Shown: in pieces, positions 23,041 to 31,859 of the stretch
Layout of the letters: every line of letters begins with the position of its first letter
How positions within the stretch are numbered: position 1 is the stretch's first letter
Assembly: GCA_003255025.1 (NCBI GenBank)
Contig: QANY01004770.1
Span: 3,029,891-3,093,890, forward strand
DNA length: 64,000 nucleotides
DNA from: Datisca glomerata
Lineage: Eukaryota > Streptophyta > Magnoliopsida > Cucurbitales > Datiscaceae
Reading direction: 5' to 3'
Notes under the pieces: generated by a model
The model's database searches: none
Told to the model about the DNA's origin: nothing
What the model saw: only the letters and a program-made list of their open reading frames with translations
Translations under genes and position numbers: made by a program

Positions 23041-23262
23041 CTTTCATCCTGTAGACTTCTTGTACTTTTTTTAAATTTGAGAAAGTACTGACTTCCTTCC
23101 TTGATGCATATACAAATTTGTCTGAAGATTGAATTTTTGTAATTCATGATGGAGATTGAGAGAAAATGGGTACAACCTGGTCTTTTGGTGGAGAGAAGAC
23201 CAAATTGTTGGAGATATCTGGTATATTGCAGGAAGAACTTCACATAAACCCCTTAAAGTATG

Positions 23263-24503
23263 ATCTTTTCGTCAAATTTTTTTTATAAATCTCATTTCCC
23301 CTGCCCTCCTACTGAAATTCTAATTGATCGAGATTTACAGCTATTATTAAAGAGAATGGATCAAAATCACTCTAAATCCCATTGTGTCTCAATGCCAAGC
23401 TTAAATTTTGTCCAACTCGGAATTCGGTTCTTGAAACTACAATGTCACAGCAACCTTTGCATGAAAGCATTTCTCACTTTGAGAGTGTTGATCATTTTGA
23501 TAGAAACTATCATTATCTTCGGAGAGATGATGACAGATTTGTTCATGACGATTGTATAGACCTTGGTGACAATGTTGATGTTTTTTATGATTATGATTTT
23601 GATGAGGGGCTGTATGATGAAGCCATCACTGGAGATGACCCTACAACAATACCAGATTTTAAAAAAGATGATGTAGTTGCATTGGTTTTTAAGGCAGTCA
23701 AGACATACCGTTTATCAGAATATGATCGGATGATGACTCATTTTACTTGTTCATTTCTGAAAATCTCATAACACGTGACGGATGAGGGAGGTAAAAGGTG
23801 GGCACGATCCTATTTTGATGGAAGACACTACAAAAAAATTACCACAAATATTGCAGAATGTTTGAATGGAATTTTGAAAGATGCTAGAAAGCTTCTCATC
23901 ACATGGCTAGTTGAACATATATATGACATGTTACAACGGTGGTTCTATGAACGGCGGACGACCGCTTGTGAAGTCAACTCCCAAATGATAAATTGGATTG
24001 AGGATGAGCTTAAAAAGAAACATGAGGCACCATGATGACTTTCATTTTATCCTTCCGACATCCACGAGTGTCATGTCGCGGGTGGGGGAAGGGATGCAAT
24101 GGTGAACTTGCATCTCAAGATGAGTACATGCTGAGAATTTGATCTTGATCGAACTCCATGCATGCACGTGTTAGCTGCATGTCGGCTACGCAATATTTTC
24201 GCATACAGCATGTGTTCAAAGTACTATAAAAATGAGGCTCTACTTGCAGCGTATGTGGAAACAATACATCATCTTGAAGATCGAGCAGATTAAGTCATCA
24301 GTCAAGAAGTTCAAGAAAATGTGGTATTGTCACCTATAACGCGATGGAAAGGTTGTAGACCAAGGACACAAAGAATTTTATCTAGAGGTGAGGAAGTAAT
24401 AAGAAAAAAGTGCAGACGTTGTGGGCAAATTGGCTACAACCGACAAACGTGTAGACAATCAATCCCTCTCCCTCAACGTGATGGCCAATCCACTGCCATG
24501 TAA
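23263..24503 (+). pseudogene. Mutator-like (MULE) transposase relic, DDE core missing
   Basis: Read across frames, it shows an N-terminal part (PTEILIDRDLQLLLKRM, then an Asp-rich stretch to about 23,650) and the block FKAVKTYRLSEYDRMM (23,685-23,735), which normally follows the catalytic domain. Next come RWARSYFDGRHY-TTNIAECLNG and MLQRWFYERR (23,775-24,035). A decayed SWIM zinc finger follows at about 24,050-24,230 (EFDLDRTPCMHAC), then a zinc-knuckle tail CRRCGQIGYNRQTC (24,400-24,460). The roughly 200-residue DDE catalytic domain expected before FKAVKTY is absent. A stop, a frameshift and this deletion make it inactive. Confidence 0.82.
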
Positions 24504-24589
24504 AATATAAATATGGAGTATTGTAGTTTTAAATATAAATATAGAAATTGACTTTGGGTAAATTTAAAGTTAAATATAATTAAATATGG

Positions 24590-25400
24590 ACTTGTAGTAT
24601 ACTATCTTAAGTCTATAAGATGATCATGAAGTCATATTATAGACTTCTTGTACACTTCAAGAAGACTATACGCTGACCATGAAATCATCTTATAGCCTTC
24701 AAGAAGACTACACGATGAATGTGAGGTCATCGTGTATACTGTCTTAACACTATGACCATGAAGTCATCTTGTAGCCTTTAAGAAGACTACACAATGAACG
24801 TGAGATCATCGTATACTGTCTTAAGTCTACACGATGACCATGAAGTCATCTTGTAGTGATACTAACCCACTAGGTGTCCTATTCTAGGAACCCGAAAACA
24901 ATTATGGTTCAAGAACCCAAGGATCTATTATCCACATCATACTCCACATCACCTCCACATCCTTTGAGCTTGTGCAACCGGATCCTCATCATGTAGCCTT
25001 CAAGAAGACTACACAATAAATGTGAAGTCATCGTGTATACTGTCTTAAGTCTACACGGTGACCATGAAGTCATCTTGTAGCCTTCAAAAAGACTACACGA
25101 TGAACGTGAGGTCATCGTGTATACTTTCTTAAGTCTACACGATGACCATAAAGTCATCTTGTATCCTTCAAGAAGACTACACGATAAACGTGTGGTCATC
25201 GTGTATACTATCTTAAGACTACATGATGATCATGAAGTCATCTTGTATCCTTTGAGAAGACTACACGATGAACGTGAGGTCATCATGTATACTAGGGGTT
25301 AAGTCTATAATATGACATGAAGTCATCTTGTAACCTTCAAGAAGACTACACGATGAATGTGAGATCATTGTGTATATTGGATTAAGTCAACAAGTCATCT
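24590..25400. repeat. Quasi-palindromic tandem array 2
   Basis: A unit of about 76-88 bp. Landmarks are gaagtcatcttgtagccttc, aagaagactacacgatgaa and gtcatcgtgtatactgtctt. Copies begin near 24,685, 24,765, 25,065, 25,152, 25,228 and 25,320. A 200-bp non-repeat segment (about 24,855-24,990) splits the array. The unit is related to array 1 through cttgtagtcatc words but has its own sequence. ORFs at 24,909-25,302 simply read through the repeats. Confidence 0.85.
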
Positions 25401-25562
25401 TCTAATGAATAATTTGGACTTTCAAGAACATATAGTATAAAAAAATACCACCTAAAGTATAAAAAATAACCAAGTATATACATACAATAAAAATTAAGTT
25501 TGTACACGTCCACGGACAAATAACTCAATTGCGATTCTTTGGTGAAATTCTTACATTCGCAT

Positions 25563-25643
25563 TTGAGTTATATCTGCAAACTTCATCCCGTATGTAATGG
25601 CTTCAACAAACTTCAAGGCAAATACCTATAATCATAGCTAGAA
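25563..25643 (-). pseudogene. Ulp1-like C-terminal exon
   Basis: Reads FALKFVEAITYGMKFADITQMRM then a stop, preceded by an acceptor-like gattatag. This matches the region directly after the catalytic Cys (GDCG) in plant transposon Ulp1 proteins, where LKFIE is followed by the helix ending IRMKLA. The continuation after the stop reads IAIELFVRGR in another frame. Confidence 0.5.
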
Positions 25644-26164
25644 AACACAAGAAATGCTAAAACACAATTAAATAATATGTCTTGCGTCATAAGTGTATAG
25701 TGAAGTCATGATAATATGTATCTTTTATGGGATTCAGCCTGTCTGGAATCATAAAAGTTCATGGAACGGAGCAGACGAGTGATTATCTTCGTGTAATGTT
25801 TCATCATTTGCAGATACGTGGAGCGTTGATATGCCATTCAAGGAGTTGTAAATACAAATAATTTAGGCAGATTAAGCTTCAACGCACTATCTAATGATTA
25901 TTATTCATATTCATTGGAAGCATAACCTACCAAAATTGATAGATAAGAATAAATATTGATATTTTATTAAAAAAAATATGTTAACTAGTTTTTTTACAAG
26001 ACATTTATCAAAAATTTCCAAGTCCCTACCAAAGTTTGTTTGCAAGCCAAGGACGTGGAAACAGAAAGGGTCCTCAATGTCGAAGTCATAACCTGCTGGA
26101 TCTTTCTCAAAATCTTCCATTCGGGAATACATGTTTGCATGTAGTATCATAGGAAACGTTATAA

Positions 26165-26345
26165 ATCAATATGTTAAAGCCATCATGAAGTATACAAGAT
26201 TCCCATGAAGGCATCGTGTATGCTTCATGATGTCTACAAAATGATCATGAAGGCAATGTGTAGACTTTAGGCAGTATACAAGATGCACATGAAGACATCA
26301 TACATAAGTCTTGATGACCATGAAGGCATCGTGTAAACTTCTTGT
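26165..26345. repeat. Quasi-palindromic tandem array 3 (short)
   Basis: About two and a half copies of a unit built on ccatgaaggcatcgtgta and cttcatgatgtctaca, in non-coding DNA of the Ulp1-like relic, probably an intron. Related in style to arrays 1 and 2. Confidence 0.7.
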
Positions 26346-26529
26346 ATGTCAAAAACAACTTACCTACAGGTGCCAATCAGCAACAATCACTCTCATGTGT
26401 GGTTTGTTATCCCTCAAATTCCTTTGAGTCAACTCTAAATATGCATCGGGATGGTGCAATGTAATAAAAATTACGTAAGATATTTATATTTATTCAAAAT
26501 ACCACATTAAAAAAGATTATATGTAGATG

Positions 26530-26640
26530 CTTACATCGAACTCAAGCCATATTGTAGGGGTGGCTAATTTTTGGAACCAGACTAGATTAGAGATGCAAAA
26601 CCCTATCTCTATTTTCTCGTTCTTATACAATGTAATTACA
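26530..26640 (-). pseudogene. Ulp1-like exon (WL..D block)
   Basis: The minus frame reads FCISNLVWFQKLATPTIWLEFD followed by gtaagc, a donor site. It resembles the opening of the plant transposon Ulp1 catalytic domain, where a W-F--L-TP--WL-DDHIDA pattern precedes the catalytic residues. The next exon candidate on this strand is 26,480-26,370 (HHPDAYLELTQRNLRD). Exon order and completeness are uncertain. Confidence 0.45.
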
Positions 26641-26679
26641 TATCAACATTAGTAGTTTTATGATGGTGATTTAAATGCC

Positions 26680-27095
26680 TACAAGATCATTACAGGGACA
26701 TCTTGTAATCATCTTGTAATCTACAAGACGGGTTTAAGAGTATCATGTACCCATCTTGTCATATATAATTCGATTACATGGACATCATGTACCCGTCTTG
26801 TAGTTTACAATATGATTACAGGGACATCATGTACCCTTCTTGTAGTCTACAATATGATTACAAAGACATCTTGTAGTCTACAAGACGGGTTCAAGATTAT
26901 TATGTACCCGTCTTGTAGACTACAAGATGTTTATAGGGATATTTTATAACCATCTTGTAGTCAACAAGACGGGTTCAAGATCATCATGTACCCATCTTGT
27001 AGATGACAAGATTATTATAGGAACATCTTATAACCATCTTATACTCCTCAAGATGGTTTCAAGATCATCATGTACCCATCTTATACACTATAAGA
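26680..27095. repeat. Quasi-palindromic tandem array 4
   Basis: A unit of about 83 bp with the landmark gggttcaagatcatcatgta followed by ccc and cttgtagtctacaagac. Landmark positions are near 26,887, 26,971 and 27,053, with decayed copies before them. Array 5 (28,260-28,690) carries the same unit in reverse complement. Confidence 0.85.
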
Positions 27096-27129
27096 AAAGC
27101 ATTACAGAACTTACTTTGCCCTTGGTGAG

Positions 27130-27430
27130 TGGTACCAGGCCTCAAATCTCGTCGAATCCCCTAAAGAGACGTCGTTAAATGGTTCGAAAGGTTTGAAATC
27201 AGTACTAGCAACGACATTCTCCTCAATTTTATGAGTTATCCTTTTCGTTTTTCTTCTTTTTGTGTTAGCCAAATAGTTGACACCATGACCCGAGATATCT
27301 TTGGTTGTCGCTTACCAAGGAAGGTGATATCAGGGGAATCTACTCCTTTTGTCTTAGACTGCTCTGATTCTCTAACCGATTCTATTAAGTCAGATATAAT
27401 CGATGACACAGCTTCATCAATGTTTTCTTC
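27130..27430 (-). pseudogene. Ulp1-like gene linker exon
   Basis: Reads SDLIESVRESEQSKTKGVDSP-DITFLGKRQPKISR, then after a frameshift KRITHKIEENVVASTDFKPFEPFND and STRFEAWYHSPRAK. A hydrophilic linker followed by a short F-PF...F--W block is typical of the segment before the protease domain in DUF1985/Ulp1 proteins. It runs straight out of the acidic coiled-coil exon on the same strand. Confidence 0.5.
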
Positions 27431-27717
27431 ATCTACCTTATTCTCTTTTTCTTCTGTTTTTTCTTCTTATTTTTCTTCCATTTCTTCTTTTTTCCTTATA
27501 TTTCTTTCTTGTCCTTCTTTTTCTCAATTTTTTTCTTCTCCTTTTTTTTTCCTTTTGCTTTTTTTCATCTTTTTCCGTCTTCTTCCTCTCTTTTTTCAGT
27601 GTCTTCTACTTTTCTTTCTTTTTCTTCTTCATTTTTTCTTTATCTTCTTTTTGTTCTTTTTTCTTCTCTCCTTCATTATCTTTTCCCTTCTCTACTTCTT
27701 GCTCTTCTTCTTTTTCT

Positions 27718-28257
27718 TCATCTTCTTTCTCTTGTTCTTTCTCTGCCATCTTCAACAATTTTTTTATCTTCCTCTTCATCTTCCTTTTTCCCTTCCTCCA
27801 TCTCTATCACTTTCTCTTCCTCCATTTCTTCCTCTTTCTCTTCCTCACTCTCTTTCTTTTCTTCTTCTTCCATTCTTGTCTCTTCCTCCTTGACATCCAT
27901 CATATGAGAATCATGGGGAGTTTGAGCATGAAATGAGTAATCATCCATATAGGCTGTTACCAAATGATCCATCAACATATTAATCTGGAAAATTGCAAAG
28001 TAAATGTCCGATTGCATTAACGACATATTCTTGTCCATTGAAGAAATTTTTTGGTCCATTGTAATCAGACATTTCCTCACCCCGGGATCCCCATTCTTTT
28101 TCTCAAGTTTTTTATTACCCTCGACATTCGTCAGAATGACATTCTCCTCCTCAAGCCTTTTCTTCTTCTCATTGACATCTTCCTCTTCTACCCATGGTAA
28201 GGTTAAAGGAGTCACCGACTTCAAATACATGTAATAAAAATCAGATAATACATTCAC
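27718..28257 (-). pseudogene. Acidic coiled-coil exon of the Ulp1-like relic
   Basis: A 179-codon open frame. The first half reads LKSVTPLTLPWVEEEDVNEKK and a heptad-like segment ITMDQKISSMDKNMSLMQSD. The second half is a long Glu/Lys/Met-rich run. The pure purine strand continues left to about 27,440 but with frame breaks. Such acidic and coiled-coil spacers lie between DUF1985 and Ulp1 domains in related elements. The long plus-strand ORFs in the same place (27,231-27,936) are Phe/Ser/Leu-rich shadows of this run. Confidence 0.55.
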
Positions 28258-28259
28258 AA

Positions 28260-28690
28260 AATGCGTATAAGATCATATTATAGACTATAAGATGGTTGCA
28301 AGATGTTCATATAATCATCTTCTAGTATGCAAGATGGGTACATGATGATCTTAAACCCGTCTTGTAGATTATAAGATGGGTACAAGATATCTTTGTAATA
28401 ATCTTGTAGTCTACCATACAGGTACATGATGATCTTAAACCAATCTTATAAACTACAAGATGTCCTTGTACTTATCTTGTAGTCTACAAGATGGGTACAT
28501 GATGATCTTGAACCCGTCTTGTACACTACAAGATAGTTATAAGACGTAATCATCTATTAGTCTACATGACGGGAATATGATGATCTTGAACCCATCTTGT
28601 AGACTACAAGATGGTTACAAGATTTTCTTGTGATCATCTTGTAGTCTACAAGATGGGTACATGATGATATTGAGCATACTTTCTCCTCTA
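28260..28690. repeat. Quasi-palindromic tandem array 5, inverted relative to array 4
   Basis: Unit with the landmark gatgggtacatgatgatctt followed by gaacccgtcttgtag(a/t)ctacaagatg. This is the reverse complement of the array 4 unit. Copies lie near 28,330, 28,400, 28,490, 28,565 and 28,655. With array 4 it brackets the acidic exon as a long imperfect inverted repeat. Confidence 0.85.
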
Positions 28691-28789
28691 AATGTTGCTC
28701 TCTGGTTAGTGATTCAAAGATTTTGTAGTCTGCATGAACCACAAGTCACCAGAACAAAGTTTTCTAGATCGAAGAGGCTCTATATGTAC

Positions 28790-29700
28790 TAAAATAGCCT
28801 TGGCATTTTTTCCATCAATCTGTTGTATAGGCCAACCTAAATTGGCCGCTAAGGAGAGCAGTTTCCAAATATTAATCATTTATGCTATAGGAGCAAATGT
28901 CTCAAGGTGTCTATACCATATGTTTGAGTAAATCCCTTAGCCATTAATCTGACTTTATATCTCTCCAATGTTCCATATGTTCTATGTTTCAAAGTAAATA
29001 ACCACTTATGCTCTAGTGGTTTCTTTCCTCTTGGTAATTCAACAATCTCCCATGTTTTATTCTTCTCCAAGACCCGCATGTCCTCATTTATTTCCATTCT
29101 CCAATCTTTGCTCTTTAGTGCCTCTTGAAACGTGTCTCATGGGATTCTTCTGGAATGGATGGGAAATGTGTCAAAGATGAATGTGGCAGATTTATTTCTA
29201 GGGTCAGCTGCTTATCTTCACCAAAATTCTCCCCCTGAAGATAATTCTTGGAGAAACAGGGTTGATTTTGAAAGAAGGTGACATCCATGGATATAAAGTT
29301 TTTCCTAGAAGGACGGTGGTAACATTTATTCTCTTTCTGAGTTGTGGAATAGCCTATAAAGATCACTTAATTGCTCTGAGATCAAGTTTTGGTCGATTTG
29401 GGGCATGCACGTGAATGAAAGCTACACAACCAAACACCTAAAGCCGATAAAATGCTTCAAGATGAGGATAAGATTCAGATAATACTTCTAATGGTGTTTG
29501 AAGTCAACTCTGATAAAGATTCTATTAATAAGATGAGTGGTTCTTATTAATGCTTCCCCCAAAAATATTTTGGAACATTTCTTTGTAAGAGTAGTGTTAG
29601 GATTACCCCCACTAAATGTCTGTTGTTTTCTTTTAGGCACTCCATTTGGTTGGGGAGTGTGAGGTGCACAATTTCTTTTTTGTTTTTGATAAAATGATTT
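28790..29700 (-). mobile_element. Ty1/copia pol fragment (integrase C-terminus to RT start)
   Basis: On the minus strand, in copia order: CAPHTPQPNGVPKRK and IFLGEALIRTTHLINR (29,655-29,500), FKTPLEVL-type block and VFGCVAFIHVH (about 29,490-29,400), FIGYSTTQKENKCYH (29,366-29,310), then the RT start NKTWEIVELPRGKKP and ERYKVRLMAKGFTQTYGID (29,097-28,900). It ends at ETFAPIA and IQQIDGKNA near 28,800, where the first catalytic Asp lies. Stops and frameshifts are present. It is inserted within the DUF1985/Ulp1 relic. Confidence 0.85.
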
Positions 29701-29714
29701 CAACTCAATTTGGT

Positions 29715-29835
29715 GCAACAATCCAAATCATATGCTTAGATAATGAAGGGGAGTATTTCAAAAAACAATCTCATCATATCTAGAAACAAATGGAATTGTT
29801 CACCTAGCTTGTTTCCTCCTCCTCATCCGTAGAGA
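29715..29835 (+). pseudogene. Inverted copia integrase-core piece
   Basis: The plus strand reads IQIICLDNEGEYFKKQ, the D-N-G-x-E-Y-F block holding the second catalytic Asp of copia integrase. It is followed by KQMELFT, and in a shifted frame by VHLACFLLL. This segment should lie immediately upstream of CAPHTPQPNGV, but that block is on the minus strand just to the left. The two parts therefore face opposite ways, with the join at about 29,690-29,720. Confidence 0.7.
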
Positions 29836-30455
29836 TCAAAGATAAATGAACTATCAAATGAAAATACAAGTAACATATATCAGTATATAAGGCGGCTTCA
29901 ATATGGACTTGTAGCCATCATGAAGTACAAAATTCAGAACTTCCATTCTTGTTCAAAAAATGTCTTTATGGAGGTTCTCAACTGGTATTGTTATACACCA
30001 ATTGAGAATCATCGGTACCTTGGTCGCAACCTTGGTATAGTAGGTGCTACCAATCAATGGGATAGCTTCAAATATTCATGCATATAACAAAAGAGAGTTT
30101 TTCAGAACATAAATCAAAACATCAGTTTGTAAATACTACATTAAACTCAATAAAATTTTACCATGAAGGCATAAGGACATCCAAGGATTGAGTATCCATG
30201 AAGCGTGGATTTCTTTATTCCTTTTTTTTCTGTTTGCTCCTTCTCCTCACTATCACCAAAGACATACTTAATTTCTTTACACCTTGTCAAGATTTAATTA
30301 TTTTGGAGAAAGAGACCTCCCCCCACGGATATTGGTTGAGCGTTGTAAGATCGTCAACCAAAACCATCCATTTTTTTCAATTAGGGTTCAGTTCTCCTTC
30401 CCCAAGAGAAAATTCTTTAGAAAATAAATCAGAGCCATCATCACAACATCCAAAT

Positions 30456-30875
30456 CTACCTCATATTCCATTTTTTAAACTTTTTCTCCAAAGAACCCAT
30501 AATTATTCTTTCTGCTTTTTCGAAGTACTCGTCACATAGTCTATTGGGGCCACGTGACAAATACGATTCGTGAGCAATATCGAACCTCACTCCGATCACC
30601 AGTGAGAACTCTTTATTTGAGAAGCAGAGTAGTTTCTCATTGAAAAGAAACCAAATCTTAACCTCAACCGGAGTGTCGTTCACAGATGTGGGCTCCCTGG
30701 ACAACACTTCGTGGCAAACAATGGCATAAAATTTCGTTGTTGGGAGATCCAGTAGATGCCCAAAACATGTCTCTCTAAAGAGTGATGGCTGACTCTCTAT
30801 CAGCTTCTTCATTATAATAAATAATGTAATATATCTAAATTTTTGCATGAAATTGAATTGAAAATTCTTCTTCAT
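30456..30875 (-). pseudogene. DUF1985-like exon
   Basis: The 139-codon frame contains IESQPSLFRETCFGHLLDLP, then KFYAIVCHEVLSREP, VKIWFLFNEKLLCFSNKEF and LVIGVRFD. This is the order seen in DUF1985 proteins of plant Mutator-like elements: R-S-FG-LLD followed by L-REV, E-WF--G, F---EF-L-TGL. Role unknown. The domain is found almost only with transposon Ulp1 genes. The frame ends KFKKWNMR, and the family block YPWG continues further left after a frame break. Confidence 0.7.
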
Positions 30876-30899
30876 CCTGTGAAATTAATCAATGTAATT

Positions 30900-31850
30900 G
30901 TTGAATTGTAATGTCATTTAACATGATATTTTTGTTAAATTTTAAAGGTAATTATATATTAATTGTAAGTTAATAATCTATTGATCAATTTTTTCTTAGT
31001 TATGTTATATATAATAAATGTTATAATATTATTTTAGATGGCCAGAATTTTTTTCCAAAACGGAATACCGAAATATCAAAATATCCTAAATGTTCCTATT
31101 TTCTTCAAAAAAGTCGAAATGGCTACCGAAACGGAATTGACCACTATGATCATGGGTGATAGAGTAATGAATTTATGAATTTGATTGTGAGAAACTTTCC
31201 TCAAACTTGCCAAGCCTTTGAGCTTTTCTTCCAATTGTTACCCATGAATTTCTTGTTAAGTATCATCATAACATTGCCTCTCCGATCTCTTCCTTCTTAT
31301 TTTCCCATGTTTCTTTTACCATCATTAGAAGTGAAACGTTCACTTATGTTACTTCCTTATTGATTTTGTATTTGTCTTTAATGAATATGTGAAATATTTA
31401 ATATTTTTAAATGAATAAAACTTAATAGTTTTGGCACTCCGAGTATTGTCCACTGAAACATTCTCTATTCATTTGATTCTGTTAAGGACACCAGGAAAAT
31501 ATAATTTTACACATACTTGAATGTTGTCATACTCTAAAAAATCATGGGTGAATTATATGTTGTGCTCTTACTTTTTTCTTGTATGTAAATCTCATCTATG
31601 TGATAACTTGCTTATGTTATGAAAATGCTTAATTGTATGTGAATCTATTTGTAAATGATGTGTATAATTGATGGTAATGAATGAGAATATATGTATATAT
31701 ATATATATGAACACTCACATTATGGTCCATAAAATAGAAATAATAAGAAACTAAAATAAATTTAAAAGACTAAGTGTATGTTTACGTCACAAAATGGATG
31801 AGTGGGAAATGAGACCTGGGTGGGATCCACGGACCTGATAACGTTTAATT
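30900..31850. other. No gene; possible gypsy LTR-like DNA
   Basis: AT-rich, no credible ORF. The part from about 31,500 (gtgaattatatgttgtgctc, gttatgaaaatgcttaattg) resembles gypsy LTR text. It may be the left half of the LTR whose right half follows the LINE at 34,650-35,386. A short TA run lies at 31,693-31,709. Confidence 0.35.
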
Positions 31851-31859
31851 GTGAATGGT

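Larger units (their letters stand above)
25490..30890 (-). pseudogene. Captured DUF1985 / Ulp1-protease-like gene relic
   Basis: Opposite in orientation to the MULE transposase, as in plant MULEs that carry Ulp1-like (SUMO-protease family C48) genes. Pieces from 5' to 3' on the minus strand: DUF1985-like exon (30,875-30,456), its continuation VDDLTTLNQYPWGEV (about 30,345-30,290) and EAIPLIGSTYYTKV (about 30,045-29,930), an acidic coiled-coil exon (28,257-27,718), a linker FKPFEPFNDVSLGDSTRF (about 27,210-27,150), a WFQKLATPTIWLEFD block (about 26,600-26,545), and a C-terminal FALKFVEAITYGMKFADI block (25,643-25,563). Stops, lost splice sites, arrays and a copia insertion interrupt it. The catalytic His-Asp-Cys residues cannot be assigned with confidence. 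Confidence 0.65.

Noticed and set aside
27231..27936. Three long overlapping plus-strand ORFs (up to 220 codons)
   Set aside because: They are Phe/Ser/Leu-only readings of a polypyrimidine run. The minus strand of the same run reads as an acidic coiled coil that fits the Ulp1-type relic.
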